Positions 23,588-36,393 of a stretch of DNA of 64,000 bases are shown piece by piece. The first letter of the stretch is position 1; the number at the start of each line of letters is the position of its first letter. Made by a program: the position numbers and the translations under genes. Below the pieces are notes generated by a model, which was not told the origin of the DNA, searched no databases, and saw only the letters and a program-made list of their open reading frames with translations. Source of the stretch: an uncultured Acidimicrobiaceae bacterium (GTDB lineage: Bacteria; Actinomycetota; Acidimicrobiia; Acidimicrobiales; Ilumatobacteraceae); NCBI GenBank assembly GCA_937890395.1, contig CALACK010000063.1:1-64000 (forward strand), written 5' to 3'.

Positions 23588-26500
23588 GTGGCCCTTCGTG
23601 CTGATGCACGCGAACGCTATTCGTTCGCAAATCTATCTGATGCAATGGAAATCCCGAATCTAATCGGCGTACAACGTGAAAGCTTTGAGTGGTTTCTCAC
23701 TGAAGGTTTGCGAGAAGTGTTTGAAGATATTTCACCAGTTAAGGGTGTGAGCGATGATCTTCAACTTGAACTTACGTTTGACCCAGATGATGCCGATCTC
23801 AACCCGAAGCCAAAGTTCACAGAAGCAGAGTGTCGCGATCGTGACATGACTTATTCGGTGCCAAAGTTTGTTAAGGCAAAGTTTTTAAACCGTCCAACTG
23901 GCGAAATCAAAGAGCAGACAGTTTTTATCGGTGATTTTCCGAAGATGACCGACAAGGGAACTTTCATCATCAATGGCACCGAGCGTGTTGTTGTTTCACA
24001 GTTGGTTCGTTCACCAGGCGTTATCTTCGAACCGGGCGAGCGCTTTCGTTTGCGTAACTTATCGAAGTATCAATTAGTCAAGGGCACGATTCACCCATCT
24101 CGTGGTGAGTGGCTTGAGTTCGACGTTGAGCATAAGCCAGGCAAAGAAGTTACTGCAGGTACTCGTGTCGCACGAAAGCGTCGCATGGGTGTGTTCACAA
24201 TTATTCGTGCGCTGGGTTACGACGAGTTAAATGCGCCAGGTTTCATTGACCGGTTCGTCAATTACTTTGATTTCCTTGAAGATCAGTGGCGCCGTGAAAA
24301 GTTGATTGCTCCGACTCGCGAAGAAGCTTTGCTTGAAATTTACAAGCGTGCTCGACCAAGTGAGCCACAGAACGTTGAAGCGGCTCGTGTCTATTTTGAG
24401 CAGGCATTTTTTGGTGTTCGTTACAACTTGTCTCGAGTTGGTCGCTACAAATTGAATCGCAAACTCGGCGGCGAAGTAAAGAAAATTCAAGAGATGTTTG
24501 GTCTTAAGACCGGCACCGAACTTGGGCAACTTGATATTGCTGCTGAAGACCAAGATGTGTTGAGTCGTTGCGAAGTTCTTGCGACTATTTCTTATATGTT
24601 GCATCTTGTTAAGCAAGAGCCTGGTTATCGCCTTGACGACCAAGATCACTTTGCTAACCGTCGCATTCGTTCAGTTGGCGAATTGATTCAGAACCAGGTT
24701 CGAATTGGTTTGTCGCGAATGGAGCGTGTTGTTCGCGAGCGTATGACCACTCAAGATTCTGAAGCGATTTCGCCACAGACCTTGATCAACGTGCGACCAG
24801 TAGTTGCAGCAATCAAAGAGTTCTTTGGAACTTCTCAGTTGTCGCAGTTCATGGACCAAGTCAACCCACTGTCGGGTTTAACTCATCGTCGTCGACTTTC
24901 GGCTCTTGGGCCAGGCGGACTCAGTCGTGAGCGTGCAGGTTTCGAAGTTCGAGACGTTCACTTTTCTCACTACGGTCGAATGTGTCCAATCGAAACACCA
25001 GAAGGTCCAAACATTGGTTTGATCGGTGCATTATCGACATACGCGCGGATCAACCCATTTGGTTTCATCGAAACTCCATACCGCCGAGTTAAGGGTGGTT
25101 TTGTTACTAGCGAAATTAAATACATGGCAGCCGACGAAGAAGAAAACTACGTTGTTGCCCAGGCCAACACACCGATTTTGCCAGATGGTCGCTTTCGCGA
25201 TGATCGCGTTCTTGTTCGTCGTTCGCCGCAGGCAGCAAGTTTGGAAGACCTCAAAAAAATGCTTGAAGCAGAAAGTTTCTTCGGCGCAACAACCGACATC
25301 GGTCTTGTAACGCCAGACGAAGTTGACTTTATTGACGTTTCACCAAAACAGATCGTGTCGATTGCGACTGCGTTGATTCCCTTCCTTGAGCACGACGATG
25401 CAAACCGTGCGTTGATGGGTGCAAACATGCAACGTCAGGCTGTGCCGTTGATTCGCGCCGAAGCACCGTATATCGGTACTGGTGTTGAGGCTCGCGCTGC
25501 GCGTGACGGAGCCGATTTGATCTTGGCAAAAGACGACGGTGTTGTTGAGTCGATAACGGGCGCAACAATCGTAGTTAAATACGAGAACTTGCCAAAGCGT
25601 GAGCACGAACATAAGTTGTCAAAGTTCTTGCGATCCAACCAAGACACTTGTATTAACCAAGTGATTCGTGTTAGAGAAGGGCAGAAAATTTCAAAAGGCG
25701 ACTTGCTCGCTGACGGCCCAAGCACAGACGAAGGCGAACTCGCACTCGGAAAAAACTTACTCGTGGCTCTTATGCCATGGGAGGGCTACAACTTCGAAGA
25801 CGCAATTATTTTGTCTGAGCGTCTTGTTAAAGAAGATGTACTCACGTCAATTCACATTCACGAGTACGAAGTTGATGCCCGTGATACAAAACTCGGCGCG
25901 GAAGAAATCAGCCGTGACATTCCGAACTTGTCTGAAGAAATTCTTGCAGACCTTGACGACCGTGGAATCATTCGCGTCGGCGCCGAAGTAGGGCCAGGCG
26001 ACGTACTCGTTGGCAAGGTAACACCTAAAGGTGAAACCGAACTGACACCAGAAGAGCGTTTGTTGCGCGCGATCTTCGGCGAAAAGTCGAAGGAAGTTCG
26101 CGATACATCACTCAAAGTTCCGCACGGTGAAGGCGGCAAAGTAATTGACGTCAAAGTTCTTAAGCGTGCCGCAGAAGGCGACGACTTACCAGGTGACGAA
26201 TTGCCACCAGGCGTTAACCAAATCGTGAAAATTCACGTTGCACAAAAGAGAAAGATCAGTGTCGGTGACAAACTCGCTGGTCGGCACGGCAACAAAGGTG
26301 TCATCTCGAAGATTCTGCCTGTTGAAGACATGCCGTATCTCGAAGATGGAACTCCAGTCGACATCATTTTGAATCCACTTGGTGTACCAAGTCGAATGAA
26401 CATCGGCCAGGTTCTTGAAGCTCACTTGGGTTATTGCGCAAGATGGGGTTGGTTTGATGAAAAGAACAACAAGACTGTCGGCGCGAACCCAATTCGTGGC

Positions 26501-27223
26501 ACCGAATCAAAGACTCGACCATCAACACCGCCTGCAACTTTTGTGGCAACACCGGTTTTCGACGGTGCGCAGTGGGATGAAGATGACCAAGCCGGTTCGC
26601 ATCCAACTATTCAGTCGATTCTGCGAAACTTAAACCCAGAGTCAGTTGATGGCAAGCGAATGATCGGCGAAGACGGCAAGACACTTCTGCGCAACGGTCG
26701 CACCGGAGATGTTTACGACAACCCAATCACAGTTGGCTATATGTACATCTTGAAACTTAACCACTTGGTTGATGACAAGATTCACGCACGGTCAACTGGT
26801 CCATACTCGATGATCACGCAACAACCACTTGGCGGCAAAGCACAATTCGGTGGTCAGCGTTTCGGAGAAATGGAAGTGTGGGCACTCGAGGCCTACGGCG
26901 CTGCATATTGCTTGCAAGAACTTTTGACAATCAAGAGCGACGACGTACTCGGACGAGTTCGCGTGTACGAAGCGATCGTCAAGGGCGACAATATTCCAGA
27001 GCCTGGTATTCCTGAGAGTTTCAAAGTGTTGATGAAAGAAATGCAAGCACTTTGCCTCGACGTAGAAGTTATTTCGCATGAAGGCAAGCAAGTTGAGCTC
27101 ACAGATCTCGACGAAGAAGTCTTCACTGCAGTCCGTGAACTTGGTATCGACATCAGCCGCAACGAACGTGGTTCTGATGCAGATGACCGCGAGCGCGAGC
27201 GACGACGAGAGAAGGCTTACTAA
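23588..27223 (+). CDS. rpoB: DNA-directed RNA polymerase subunit beta
   Basis: 1211 aa with the full set of beta landmarks: [16 protein letters not shown] near the start, the rifampicin-pocket region [13 protein letters not shown] (about residues 413-426), [46 protein letters not shown], the [16 protein letters not shown] catalytic-side motif and [28 protein letters not shown] near the C-terminus. The GTG start at 23588 fits the homologous N-terminus. Position 425 is Val where Asn is usual (E. coli Asn518). It is transcribed with rpoC, 37 nt downstream. Confidence 0.98.
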   Translation: MALRADARERYSFANLSDAMEIPNLIGVQRESFEWFLTEGLREVFEDISPVKGVSDDLQLELTFDPDDADLNPKPKFTEAECRDRDMTYSVPKFVKAKFLNRPTGEIKEQTVFIGDFPKMTDKGTFIINGTERVVVSQLVRSPGVIFEPGERFRLRNLSKYQLVKGTIHPSRGEWLEFDVEHKPGKEVTAGTRVARKRRMGVFTIIRALGYDELNAPGFIDRFVNYFDFLEDQWRREKLIAPTREEALLEIYKRARPSEPQNVEAARVYFEQAFFGVRYNLSRVGRYKLNRKLGGEVKKIQEMFGLKTGTELGQLDIAAEDQDVLSRCEVLATISYMLHLVKQEPGYRLDDQDHFANRRIRSVGELIQNQVRIGLSRMERVVRERMTTQDSEAISPQTLINVRPVVAAIKEFFGTSQLSQFMDQVNPLSGLTHRRRLSALGPGGLSRERAGFEVRDVHFSHYGRMCPIETPEGPNIGLIGALSTYARINPFGFIETPYRRVKGGFVTSEIKYMAADEEENYVVAQANTPILPDGRFRDDRVLVRRSPQAASLEDLKKMLEAESFFGATTDIGLVTPDEVDFIDVSPKQIVSIATALIPFLEHDDANRALMGANMQRQAVPLIRAEAPYIGTGVEARAARDGADLILAKDDGVVESITGATIVVKYENLPKREHEHKLSKFLRSNQDTCINQVIRVREGQKISKGDLLADGPSTDEGELALGKNLLVALMPWEGYNFEDAIILSERLVKEDVLTSIHIHEYEVDARDTKLGAEEISRDIPNLSEEILADLDDRGIIRVGAEVGPGDVLVGKVTPKGETELTPEERLLRAIFGEKSKEVRDTSLKVPHGEGGKVIDVKVLKRAAEGDDLPGDELPPGVNQIVKIHVAQKRKISVGDKLAGRHGNKGVISKILPVEDMPYLEDGTPVDIILNPLGVPSRMNIGQVLEAHLGYCARWGWFDEKNNKTVGANPIRGTESKTRPSTPPATFVATPVFDGAQWDEDDQAGSHPTIQSILRNLNPESVDGKRMIGEDGKTLLRNGRTGDVYDNPITVGYMYILKLNHLVDDKIHARSTGPYSMITQQPLGGKAQFGGQRFGEMEVWALEAYGAAYCLQELLTIKSDDVLGRVRVYEAIVKGDNIPEPGIPESFKVLMKEMQALCLDVEVISHEGKQVELTDLDEEVFTAVRELGIDISRNERGSDADDRERERRREKAY

Positions 27224-27260
27224 TGATTAACGGCAGCACAACAGAAGGGTTGGCATCAAC

Positions 27261-30200
27261 ATGTCAGATGTAGTTATCGACGACAACAAGCGCAAGCTTG
27301 ACATCAACAGCTTTCAACAGTTGCGTATCGGTTTGGCAACAGCCGACGACATTCGCAACTGGTCACGCGGCGAAGTTAAAAAGCCAGAGACGATCAACTA
27401 CCGCACATTGCGCCCAGAGCGCGACGGTTTGTTCTGCGAAAAAATCTTCGGACCAACTCGCGACTGGGAATGCTATTGCGGCAAATACAAGCGTGTTCGC
27501 TTTAAGGGAATCATCTGTGAGAAGTGTGGCGTTGAAGTCACACGTTCGAAAGTTCGTCGTGAACGTATGGGCCATATCGAACTGGCAGCACCAGTCGTGC
27601 ACATTTGGTATCTACGCGGCACTCGTAGTTGGTTGGCATATCTTCTCGGTGGCTTAGAGTCACGCGAAGAAATCAAGGCCAAGCAATTAGAGAAAGTTAT
27701 TTATTTCGCGGCGTGGTTGGTCAGTGAAGTCAATGCTGACAAGCGTCATGAAGAAATGCCAGCGCTCGAAAAAGAATATTTAGAAGACCGCGAAGAAGCG
27801 ATAAAGCGAAAAGAAAAAGAAATCAAGCTTCGCCAAAAAGATGCTGAGGCAGAATTAAAGCAACTTGAAAAAGATGGTGCGAAAGAAAGCGATATTCGCG
27901 CTAAGCAGAAACTTATTGACAAAGACATAACTTTGATCACTGATCGTCACACAAAAGACATTGATCGTCTCGAGCGTGCCTTTGATACTTTCAAAAAACT
28001 TCACCCAAGAATGATCATTGATGACGAAGAACTTTGGCGAGAAATCAAAGATCGTTACGAAGATTATTTCACTGGTGGCACTGGTGCCGAGTCAATCAAA
28101 GTTTTGATTGACACAATCGATTTTGACTCAGAAGAAGTAATTCTTCGTGAGGCAATTATGAATGGCTTAAACGGCAAACCGCTTTCAACACAGCGCAAGC
28201 AAAAAGCAATTAAGCGTTTGAAGATCGTCGCATCGTTTAACCGTCGTGATAAAGATGAGCGATTGGTGAACAATCCAAAGGCAATGATTTTGGATGTCAT
28301 TCCAGTTATTCCGCCAGAGTTGCGCCCGATGGTGCAGCTTGATGGTGGTCGTTTTGCAACTTCAGACTTAAACGACCTTTACCGTCGCGTGATCAACCGC
28401 AATAACCGTTTGACTCGATTGCTCGAACTCGGTGCGCCCGAAATCATTGTTAACAACGAAAAACGAATGTTGCAAGAAGCAGCAGACGCTCTATTCGACA
28501 ATGGCCGTCGTGGCCGACCAGTTAGTGGTCCGGGAAATCGTCCGCTCAAGTCGCTTTCAGATGGTCTCAAAGGAAAGCAAGGCCGTTTCCGTCAGAACTT
28601 GCTCGGCAAGCGCGTTGACTATTCGGGTCGTTCAGTAATCGTCGCCGGACCAACCTTGCGTTTGCAGCAGTGTGGTTTGCCGAAGTTGATGGCACTTGAA
28701 TTGTTCAAGCCATTCGTAATGAAGCGGCTTGCCGATCAGCAACTTGCGCAGAACATTAAATCTGCCAAGCGCATGGTTGAGCGTCGTCGTCCACAAGTTT
28801 GGGACGTACTTGAAGAAGTAATCAAAGAGCATCCAGTGTTGCTTAACCGCGCACCAACTTTGCACCGACTTGGTATTCAGGCTTTCGAGCCAGTGCTTGT
28901 CGAAGGCAAAGCGATTCACTTGCACCCGCTTGTGTGTACAGCGTTTAACGCTGACTTCGACGGAGACCAAATGGCAGTTCACTTGCCGTTGTCGGTTGAA
29001 GCACAAGCAGAAGCTCGTGTGTTGATGCTTTCAGCGAACAACATTTTGTCACCAGCATCTGGTCGACCAATTGTTACCCCACAACAAGACCTTGTAATCG
29101 GTGGTTTCTATTTGACACGTGAAGAAGCAGGTTTAAAGGGCGAAGGACGAGTGTTCAAAACAATGTGGGAAATCACCCGTGCACTTGATGAAGGTGGAGT
29201 AAAACTTCACGCGAAAATCAAGTTGCTTGAAACTTCTCAAGATGCATCAGGAAACAGTGTCACGAAATATGTTGACACCACACCTGGTCGATTGTTGTTC
29301 GAAGAAGTTCTGCCAAAAGACTTCGTCGTACGGTTTGGTCACATCTCGGCTGCGGTCAAGAAAAAAGAGTTCGGCGTAATCGTTGAACGCTTGAGCGATA
29401 ATTATCCCAAGGCAGTCATTGCTACGTCACTAGATGCGATTAAAAACATTTGTTACCGCTACGCATCGCAGTCAGGTCTAACCGTTTCAGTTGATGACGT
29501 AAAGACTCCAAAGGCAAAGCGTGGAATCCTCGACGGTTATGAGAAGCAAGCAGAAAAAGTCGAGAATCAGTTCCGTCGCGGAATCATCACCGATGGTGAG
29601 CGCCGTCAGCAAGAAGTTCGAATTTGGACTGCTGCTACTGCCGATGTTCAAGAAGCGATGGAAGCCGAATTTAAGGCTTTGCATTTCAACCCAGTTGACA
29701 TGATGATCGGTTCTGGTGCTCGTGGCAACATGACCCAGATGCGTCAGATCGCAGGTATGCGAGGACTCGTGGCCAACCCTCGTGGTGACATGATTCCTCG
29801 TCCGATCAAGAGCAACTTCCGTGAAGGTCTGCAAACTCTTGAATACTTCATTGCGACTCCAGGTGCTCGTAAGGGCCTTGTAGATACTGCGCTTCGTACT
29901 GCTGACTCGGGTTACCTAACTCGTCGTTTGCATGACGTTGCTCAAGAACTAATCGTTCGTGAAGATGATTGTGGCACGACTCTCGGTGTGTGGGTAGAAA
30001 ACGTTGGTGCAGATACTGCAAACACACGTGCATACCTTGAGACCAAGTTGTTCGGACGCGCTTTGCTTAACGACATTGAACTTTCAGATGGTTCGGTAAT
30101 GCCGAAAAATACGATCGTCGGTGACATTGAAATGGAGACCTTGCGTCTCGATCCAAAAGTTTCACGTGTTCGTGTTCGCTCGGTCGTAACTTGCGACGCC

Positions 30201-31310
30201 GAAGTTGGTGTTTGCGCAAAATGTTACGGTCGTTCATTAGCAACTGGTAAAGACATCGAACTTGGTGAAGCAGTTGGCGTAATCGCTGCACAATCAATCG
30301 GTGAGCCTGGTACTCAGTTGACAATGCGTACCTTCCATACTGGTGGCGTTGCCGGAAAAGACATCGCTGGTGGTTTGCCACGCGTAGTTGAACTTTTCGA
30401 AGCTCGTAACCCAAAGGGTTCTGCTCGACTGGTGCCAGCAACAGGCGTTCTTCGAATTCTTGAAGACGAAGGCAAGGGAATTCCGATCAAAGTTATTGAT
30501 GATCAAGGTCAGGAAATTGAGATCATCTTGCCGAGCGGTAGTCGTCCACTAGTAAAAGACGGACAGAACGTTGAAGCCGGAGAGCGAATCACTGATGGTC
30601 CTTTAGATCCAAAAGAGTTAATGGTGATCAAGGGAATTCGCGAAACTCAGCAATATCTCGTTGAAGAAGTGCAAAAGGTGTATCGCGATCAAGGTGTGGC
30701 GATTCACGACAAGCACATCGAGTTGATCGTCCGTCAAATGACGCGACGCATCAGCGTTCAAGAGCCAGGCGAGACTCAGTTCTTACCAGGTCATCTTGCG
30801 GACTCAAAAGTTTTCCGTGATGTCAACCGGGCAATCGTTGAAGAAGGAAAGAAGCCAGCTGAGGGTCGCCCGGTATTGATGGGTATCACCAAGGCTTCGC
30901 TTGCAACCGAATCATGGTTGTCGGCAGCGTCCTTCCAAGAAACGACTCGTGTTCTTACCGAGGCAGCGATTGACGGCAAGTCAGATCATTTGGTTGGCCT
31001 CAAAGAGAACATCATCATCGGTAAATTGATCCCAGCCGGAACGGGTATGGATCGATACAACTTGTTTGATGTCAGCGCGCCAGATTATGTGCCGATGGCT
31101 TATTACTCAAGCGATGACGAAGCCGATCCAGCTGCATACTTGGCAGGGTTGAAAGGCACATATGTTGCCGACGATCAAACGCAAGATTTAGCCGAGACAA
31201 TTGAACCGGTTATGAGCGACGTTAGCGAAGTTAGCAACGTTGTAACCAGTCGTGACACTGATCTTGATAACGGTTTCGACGATAGTCCTGACAGCGAGAT
31301 CGCTCAGTAA
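27261..31310 (+). CDS. rpoC: DNA-directed RNA polymerase subunit beta-prime
   Basis: 1349 aa. The N-terminal zinc ribbon is [21 protein letters not shown], the catalytic Mg loop [12 protein letters not shown] places Asp565, Asp567 and Asp569, and the second zinc site includes [19 protein letters not shown]. The bridge/trigger region includes [25 protein letters not shown] across residues near 1010-1035. A charged coiled coil at about residues 165-250 ([16 protein letters not shown]-type sequence) corresponds to the insert found in actinobacterial beta-prime subunits. The C-terminal tail is acidic. Confidence 0.98.
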   Translation: MSDVVIDDNKRKLDINSFQQLRIGLATADDIRNWSRGEVKKPETINYRTLRPERDGLFCEKIFGPTRDWECYCGKYKRVRFKGIICEKCGVEVTRSKVRRERMGHIELAAPVVHIWYLRGTRSWLAYLLGGLESREEIKAKQLEKVIYFAAWLVSEVNADKRHEEMPALEKEYLEDREEAIKRKEKEIKLRQKDAEAELKQLEKDGAKESDIRAKQKLIDKDITLITDRHTKDIDRLERAFDTFKKLHPRMIIDDEELWREIKDRYEDYFTGGTGAESIKVLIDTIDFDSEEVILREAIMNGLNGKPLSTQRKQKAIKRLKIVASFNRRDKDERLVNNPKAMILDVIPVIPPELRPMVQLDGGRFATSDLNDLYRRVINRNNRLTRLLELGAPEIIVNNEKRMLQEAADALFDNGRRGRPVSGPGNRPLKSLSDGLKGKQGRFRQNLLGKRVDYSGRSVIVAGPTLRLQQCGLPKLMALELFKPFVMKRLADQQLAQNIKSAKRMVERRRPQVWDVLEEVIKEHPVLLNRAPTLHRLGIQAFEPVLVEGKAIHLHPLVCTAFNADFDGDQMAVHLPLSVEAQAEARVLMLSANNILSPASGRPIVTPQQDLVIGGFYLTREEAGLKGEGRVFKTMWEITRALDEGGVKLHAKIKLLETSQDASGNSVTKYVDTTPGRLLFEEVLPKDFVVRFGHISAAVKKKEFGVIVERLSDNYPKAVIATSLDAIKNICYRYASQSGLTVSVDDVKTPKAKRGILDGYEKQAEKVENQFRRGIITDGERRQQEVRIWTAATADVQEAMEAEFKALHFNPVDMMIGSGARGNMTQMRQIAGMRGLVANPRGDMIPRPIKSNFREGLQTLEYFIATPGARKGLVDTALRTADSGYLTRRLHDVAQELIVREDDCGTTLGVWVENVGADTANTRAYLETKLFGRALLNDIELSDGSVMPKNTIVGDIEMETLRLDPKVSRVRVRSVVTCDAEVGVCAKCYGRSLATGKDIELGEAVGVIAAQSIGEPGTQLTMRTFHTGGVAGKDIAGGLPRVVELFEARNPKGSARLVPATGVLRILEDEGKGIPIKVIDDQGQEIEIILPSGSRPLVKDGQNVEAGERITDGPLDPKELMVIKGIRETQQYLVEEVQKVYRDQGVAIHDKHIELIVRQMTRRISVQEPGETQFLPGHLADSKVFRDVNRAIVEEGKKPAEGRPVLMGITKASLATESWLSAASFQETTRVLTEAAIDGKSDHLVGLKENIIIGKLIPAGTGMDRYNLFDVSAPDYVPMAYYSSDDEADPAAYLAGLKGTYVADDQTQDLAETIEPVMSDVSEVSNVVTSRDTDLDNGFDDSPDSEIAQ

Positions 31311-31337
31311 AAATCGAAAGATAGGTTCGGATAAGCA

Positions 31338-32027
31338 ATGTCTGAATTCGACAAGTTTGCCGAGGACTATCACGAGTTGTTGCGCAAGAGTCTTGCGCTG
31401 ACTCGAACTAGCGATGAATATCAAGCCGAATATAAAGTTCGGCTACTCAAGAATCGTCTGGCTCGTGGCGCGGCGAAAACGCGTAGCGCTACTCAACTAA
31501 ACGTTCTTGACTTTGGCTGTGGTGTGGGCTTATCTTTGCCGTATTTAATTGAGCAATTTTCTGAGTCAAAGATCTTTGCGACTGATGTATCCGAGGTATC
31601 GCTTGATCTTGTTCGGGCTCAGTTTCCACAAGTAACTATCGCTGACTCGAGATTAAACAGTGCTGAGCGGTTTGATGTAATTTTTATGTCTACTGTGCTG
31701 CACCACATTACGGGTCGGGCTCGAGTTGAAATTCTTGAGAATTTGCGCGCAAAACTCAAACCTCAAGGTTGCCTAGTTGTGATTGAACACAATACTTATA
31801 ACCCACTAACCCGTCGAATTGTTTCAAACTGCCCGATGGATGTGGATGCCGAATTGATTTCGATGCGAGACATCAAAAAATTACTCTTTCGAGACTGTGG
31901 GTTTAAGCTCCGCGAAACTGGGTATTGTTCGTTCTTTCCAGAGCCATTAAAGGCGCTAGCGAAACTAGACCGGATCTTGAAGAAGTTTCCATTAGGCGGT
32001 CAATACTTCGTTGTGGCGACCCCTTAA
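31338..32027 (+). CDS. Class I SAM-dependent methyltransferase between rpoC and rpsL
   Basis: 229 aa. Motif I is NVLDFGCGVGLSLPYL, an acidic IFATDVSEVSL follows, and FDVIFMSTVLHHI and LKPQGCLVVIEHNTYNPLTR are the later Rossmann strands. It resembles small-molecule or sugar methyltransferases (Methyltransf_11/12 type) more than rRNA or ribosomal-protein methyltransferases, though its location inside the rpo-str run invites the latter idea. It starts 27 nt after rpoC and so is probably co-transcribed. Its substrate is unknown. Confidence 0.8.
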   Translation: MSEFDKFAEDYHELLRKSLALTRTSDEYQAEYKVRLLKNRLARGAAKTRSATQLNVLDFGCGVGLSLPYLIEQFSESKIFATDVSEVSLDLVRAQFPQVTIADSRLNSAERFDVIFMSTVLHHITGRARVEILENLRAKLKPQGCLVVIEHNTYNPLTRRIVSNCPMDVDAELISMRDIKKLLFRDCGFKLRETGYCSFFPEPLKALAKLDRILKKFPLGGQYFVVATP

Positions 32028-32044
32028 AAACGATTAAAGGCAGG

Positions 32045-32074
32045 TTGCCGAGACGAGCCAATGAGCCGTAGTAT
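32045..32074 (+). promoter_or_regulatory. Candidate promoter for the rpsL-rpsG-fusA-tuf operon
   Basis: TTGCCG (32045-32050) and TAGTAT (32069-32074) are separated by 18 nt and resemble -35 and -10 elements. They lie in the 118-nt spacer before rpsL, and a small CCCG-TTTG-CGGG hairpin follows at 32082-32093. This is a weak match by eye only. Confidence 0.3.
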
Positions 32075-32145
32075 TCACTGTCCCGTTTGCGGGTGATTTC
32101 GAATAGGTAGTTTTCCGTAACAGCAATTTAAAAAAGGTCGTTTGC

Positions 32146-32517
32146 GTGCCCACAATTCAACAGTTGATCCGTCAGGGTCGAAGCTCGAAGTCTTCAAAGA
32201 CTAAGACTCCGGCGCTTAAGGGTTCTCCTCAGCGTCGTGGAGTGTGCACGCGTGTCTTTACAACTACGCCGAAAAAGCCGAACTCAGCACTGCGCAAAGT
32301 CGCACGTGTGCGTCTGACAAGCGGTGTAGAAATTACTGCGTATATCCCAGGCGAAGGACACAACTTGCAAGAGCACTCAATCGTGCTTGTGCGTGGTGGT
32401 CGTGTTCGCGATCTTCCTGGTGTTCGATACAAAGTTATTCGTGGCGCACTTGACGCCGCCGGAGTCAAAGACCGCAAGCAATCTCGTAGCCGTTATGGCG
32501 CGAAGAAGAGTAAGTAA
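32146..32517 (+). CDS. rpsL: 30S ribosomal protein S12
   Basis: 123 aa from a GTG start. It contains [22 protein letters not shown] (Lys43 kept), then [21 protein letters not shown] and the basic tail [14 protein letters not shown]12 lies at the decoding centre and sets accuracy. Residue 88 is Arg (codon CGC at 32407-32409), where most bacteria have Lys; Lys-to-Arg at this site is a known streptomycin-resistance change in M. tuberculosis and E. coli. It is followed by rpsG after 10 nt. Confidence 0.97.
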   Translation: MPTIQQLIRQGRSSKSSKTKTPALKGSPQRRGVCTRVFTTTPKKPNSALRKVARVRLTSGVEITAYIPGEGHNLQEHSIVLVRGGRVRDLPGVRYKVIRGALDAAGVKDRKQSRSRYGAKKSK

Positions 32518-32527
32518 AGGTTTATTT

Positions 32528-32998
32528 ATGCCACGTAAAGGTCCAGTAGCTCGACGCGAATTCGCAGCAGATCCTGTTTATCGCTCATCTCTTGTAACTC
32601 AGATCGTCAACAAAGTTATGTTGCACGGCAAGAAGAGCATCGCCGAATCAATTGTCTATGACGCAATGAAAGTCATGGAAGCAAAAATGGGTGCAGAGCC
32701 TCTCACCGCAGTGAAGCGTGCAGTTGACAATGTCAAACCGCCACTAGAAGTTCGAAGTCGCCGTGTTGGTGGCGCAACTTATCAAGTACCAGTTGAAGTG
32801 CGACCTCGTCGTGCAACAACTTTGGCGATTCGTTGGATCGTTGAAAATGCGCGCAGTCGTCGCGAGAAGACAATGGCCGAATGCCTTGCAAGCGAATTAA
32901 TGGACGCATCAAATGGTCTTGGCGCATCAATGAAAAAGCGTGAAGATATGCAAAAAATGGCGGAGTCGAACAAGGCGTTCGCTCACTACCGCTGGTAA
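32528..32998 (+). CDS. rpsG: 30S ribosomal protein S7
   Basis: 156 aa, the family norm. It starts [18 protein letters not shown] and contains [41 protein letters not shown] and the C-terminal [10 protein letters not shown]-like end. S7 nucleates assembly of the 30S head and contacts the E-site tRNA. The frame is open upstream to 32387 inside rpsL, but ATG 32528 matches the conserved N-terminus. It is 10 nt behind rpsL. Confidence 0.97.
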   Translation: MPRKGPVARREFAADPVYRSSLVTQIVNKVMLHGKKSIAESIVYDAMKVMEAKMGAEPLTAVKRAVDNVKPPLEVRSRRVGGATYQVPVEVRPRRATTLAIRWIVENARSRREKTMAECLASELMDASNGLGASMKKREDMQKMAESNKAFAHYRW

Positions 32999-33028
32999 AA
33001 CTGAGCAAAATTTTTAGGTAACCCCCAC

Positions 33029-35113
33029 ATGGCATCACGCGAATATCCTCTTGAAAAATATCGCAACATCGGCATCATGGCGCACATTGACGCCGGTAAA
33101 ACCACAACTACTGAACGAGTTCTTTACTACACCGGTAAGACATACAAGATCGGTGAAGTGCACGAAGGTGCTGCCGTCATGGACTTCATGGTTCAAGAGC
33201 AAGAGCGTGGCATCACAATTACTTCGGCTGCGACAACTGCGGTGTGGCGTGGGCACCGCATCAACATCATTGATACTCCAGGTCACGTCGACTTTACTAT
33301 CGAAGTAGAGCGTTCATTGCGTGTGCTCGACGGCGCCGTTGCAGTTTTTGACTCGGTTGCAGGTGTTGAGCCACAAACCGAAACTGTTTGGCGTCAAGCT
33401 AATAAATACAAAGTGCCTCGTATGTGCTTTATTAACAAAATGGATCGCACAGGCGCAAACTTCTATCGAACGCTTGACATGATCAAAGATCGTTTAGCCA
33501 CAGTACCGGCTGTATTGCAGTTGCCTTATGGCGCTGAAGCTGGCTTCAAAGGTTTGATCGATATCGTAAAAATGAAATCAATCGTCTGGGATGGCGATGA
33601 AAAAGATTCCGAATATCACGAAGAAGAGATTCCTGCTGACTATCTCGACCAAGCCAAAGAGTATCGCGCCGAACTATTAGATCTTGTTGCTTCAGAAGAC
33701 GAACAACTTATGGAGAAGTTTCTCGCTAACGATGACCTCAGCGAAGAAGATTTGCGAATGGGTCTTCGTAAGGGAACTCTGGCTTTCAGTTTTGTGCCAA
33801 TTCTTTGCGGTTCAGCATTTAAAAACAAAGGCGTACAACAAATGTTGGATGCTGTTGTTGATTACATGCCATGTCCGATCGACATTCCGCCAGCGACTGG
33901 CACAAACATCAAAGGTGATGAAAACATCACTCGTACTTCAGACGAAAAGGGCCCATTCGCGGCACTTGCATTCAAAATTGTTGCTGACCCATTTGGTCGC
34001 TTGACTTACTTCCGCGTTTATTCAGGCACGATCACTAAGGGTGACGAGGTTTATAACTCGGTCAAAGAAAAGCGTGAACGCGTCGGTCGTTTGTTGTTGA
34101 TGCATGCGAACCAACGCGAAGACATTGAATTCGCGATGGCTGGTGACATTGTTGCTGGTCTTGGTTTCAAAGACGTGACAACTGGTGACACTCTTTGTGA
34201 TCGCGAAGACCCGATCATTTTAGAGCGAATGATTTTCCCTGAGCCTGTTATCCATGTGGCGATTGAGCCAAAAACTAAAAATGACCAGGACAAACTTGGC
34301 AAAGCACTTAAGTCTTTGTCTGACGAAGACCCAACTTTTCGTGTGCGTACAGACATCGAAACTGGTCAGACCGTAATTTCAGGAATGGGTGAGTTGCACC
34401 TTGAAATTCTTGTTGACCGTATGCAACGCGAGTTTGCTGTTGATGCAACTGTTGGTAAGCCACAGGTTGCATATCGCGAAACGATTACGAAGAAAATTGA
34501 GAACATCGAATACCGACACATCAAACAAACTGGTGGTTCGGGTCAGTTCGCAGTCGTAAAAGTAACGATTGAGCCAAGTGGCCCGGGCGGTGGTTATCAA
34601 TTCGAAGACGAAATCACCGGCGGCAAAATACCCCGTGAATATATTCAGCCAGTAAACCAAGGTATTCAATCGGCACTAGACAACGGCGTTCTCGCTGGTT
34701 ACCCAACGGTTGACGTAAAAGTTTCACTGATGGACGGTCAGTACCATGACGTTGACTCGAGCGAAATGGCTTTCAAAATTGCTGGTCAGATGGTATTTCG
34801 CAAGGCAGCCCAACTAGCAAAACCTGTACTTCTTGAGCCGATTATGGCTGTCGAAGTTGTTACTCCAGAGGACTACATGGGTGATGTGATTGGCGATCTC
34901 TCAAGCCGTCGAGGTCGGATCGAAGGCATGGAAGCAAACGGCAATGCACAAATCGTCAAGTCGCAGGTTCCGCTTTCTGAAATGTTCGGATACAGTACAG
35001 ATCTGCGTTCTCGCACACAAGGGCGTGCGACTTATACGATGCAGTTTCATTCGTATCAGCAAGTGCCCGAAGCAATATCAATAGAAATCATCAAGCGCGT
35101 GCGTGGCGAATAG
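33029..35113 (+). CDS. fusA: Elongation factor G
   Basis: 694 aa translational GTPase. The G domain has [22 protein letters not shown] (P-loop), the switch I sequence [29 protein letters not shown] and [12 protein letters not shown]. Domain IV has the [20 protein letters not shown] segment that reaches the decoding site. It drives tRNA-mRNA translocation and, with RRF, ribosome recycling. It is a single complete copy in the usual str-operon place, between rpsG (30 nt) and tuf (70 nt). Confidence 0.98.
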   Translation: MASREYPLEKYRNIGIMAHIDAGKTTTTERVLYYTGKTYKIGEVHEGAAVMDFMVQEQERGITITSAATTAVWRGHRINIIDTPGHVDFTIEVERSLRVLDGAVAVFDSVAGVEPQTETVWRQANKYKVPRMCFINKMDRTGANFYRTLDMIKDRLATVPAVLQLPYGAEAGFKGLIDIVKMKSIVWDGDEKDSEYHEEEIPADYLDQAKEYRAELLDLVASEDEQLMEKFLANDDLSEEDLRMGLRKGTLAFSFVPILCGSAFKNKGVQQMLDAVVDYMPCPIDIPPATGTNIKGDENITRTSDEKGPFAALAFKIVADPFGRLTYFRVYSGTITKGDEVYNSVKEKRERVGRLLLMHANQREDIEFAMAGDIVAGLGFKDVTTGDTLCDREDPIILERMIFPEPVIHVAIEPKTKNDQDKLGKALKSLSDEDPTFRVRTDIETGQTVISGMGELHLEILVDRMQREFAVDATVGKPQVAYRETITKKIENIEYRHIKQTGGSGQFAVVKVTIEPSGPGGGYQFEDEITGGKIPREYIQPVNQGIQSALDNGVLAGYPTVDVKVSLMDGQYHDVDSSEMAFKIAGQMVFRKAAQLAKPVLLEPIMAVEVVTPEDYMGDVIGDLSSRRGRIEGMEANGNAQIVKSQVPLSEMFGYSTDLRSRTQGRATYTMQFHSYQQVPEAISIEIIKRVRGE

Positions 35114-35183
35114 TCAAGCAAGCCAAAGTTTCATAAATAACTATATATAACGACAATTAAGACAATAAATAGGGAGAAGAACA

Positions 35184-36368
35184 ATGAGTAAAGCGAAATT
35201 CGAGCGCGTCAAGCCACACGTAAACATCGGAACGATGGGTCACATCGACCATGGCAAAACAACACTTACTGCAGCGATCTCAAAGACACTCGCAGGCAAA
35301 GGTCTTGCCGAGTACACACCTTTCGATCAAATCGACAAGGCACCAGAAGAAAAAGCTCGTGGTATTACGATCTCGATCGCTCACATTGAGTACAACACCG
35401 AGAAGCGGCACTACGCACACGTTGACATGCCAGGTCACGCTGACTACATCAAGAACATGATCACCGGTGCCGCTCAGGTAGACGGGGCAATCTTGGTAGT
35501 AGCCGCAACTGACGGACCAATGCCACAAACCCGTGAGCACGTTCTTCTCGCCCGCCAAGTTGGTGTGCCTTACATCGTGGTTGCTCTTAACAAATCAGAC
35601 ATGGTTGATGACGAAGACATGTTGCAACTCGTTGAAGAAGAAGTTCGTGACTTGCTCACCTCTTACGAGTTCGATGGCAAGAATTGCCCAGTCGTTCGCG
35701 TCTCGGCTCTCAAAGCCCTCGAAGGCGATGCAGCGTGGCAAGAAAAGATCATGGAGCTGATGACTGCTTGTGATGATTCAATCCCAGAGCCAAAGCGTGA
35801 ACTTGATAAGCCTTTCTTGATGCCAATTGAAGACGTGTTTACGATCACTGGTCGTGGAACAGTAGTAACGGGCAAAGTTGAGCAAGGCAAAGTTCACACC
35901 GGCGACGAAATTGAAATCGTTGGACTCCGTGACACACAAAAGACTGTCTGCACCGGAGTAGAAATGTTCCATAAGTTGCTCGACGAAGGTCAAGCAGGCG
36001 ACAACATAGGTGCTCTTCTTCGTGGAACTAAAAAAGAAGATGTTGAGCGCGGTCAGGTTCTATGTGCGCCAGGTTCAATTACTCCGCACACAAATTTTGA
36101 AGGTCAGGTTTATGTATTGAAGAAAGAAGAAGGCGGACGTCATAAGCCTTTCTTTAATAACTACCGACCTCAGTTCTTCTTTCGAACAACTGACGTAACT
36201 GGCACTGTTGAACTTCCAAAGGGAACAGAAATGGTTATGCCTGGCGACAACGTAACAATGACTGTTGAACTCGGCAAGGCAATCGCCATGGTTGAAGGTC
36301 TTCGATTCGCAATTCGCGAAGGTGGCCGCACAGTGGGTGCTGGTCGCGTAACGAAGATTCTCAAGTAG
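35184..36368 (+). CDS. tuf: Elongation factor Tu
   Basis: 394 aa, the usual length. It has [20 protein letters not shown], switch [45 protein letters not shown] and the C-terminal [20 protein letters not shown]-Tu-GTP delivers aminoacyl-tRNA to the A site. A GGGAGA-type ribosome site precedes the ATG. It lies in the str operon before rpsJ (25 nt), so translation factors and S10 are probably on one mRNA. Confidence 0.98.
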   Translation: MSKAKFERVKPHVNIGTMGHIDHGKTTLTAAISKTLAGKGLAEYTPFDQIDKAPEEKARGITISIAHIEYNTEKRHYAHVDMPGHADYIKNMITGAAQVDGAILVVAATDGPMPQTREHVLLARQVGVPYIVVALNKSDMVDDEDMLQLVEEEVRDLLTSYEFDGKNCPVVRVSALKALEGDAAWQEKIMELMTACDDSIPEPKRELDKPFLMPIEDVFTITGRGTVVTGKVEQGKVHTGDEIEIVGLRDTQKTVCTGVEMFHKLLDEGQAGDNIGALLRGTKKEDVERGQVLCAPGSITPHTNFEGQVYVLKKEEGGRHKPFFNNYRPQFFFRTTDVTGTVELPKGTEMVMPGDNVTMTVELGKAIAMVEGLRFAIREGGRTVGAGRVTKILK

Positions 36369-36393
36369 ATCGTTTTAGAACCGGTTCATCCTG

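Noticed and set aside
24227-24649. 140-codon minus-strand frame within rpoB
   Set aside because: It lies fully inside a conserved beta-subunit segment and has no homology that I can see.
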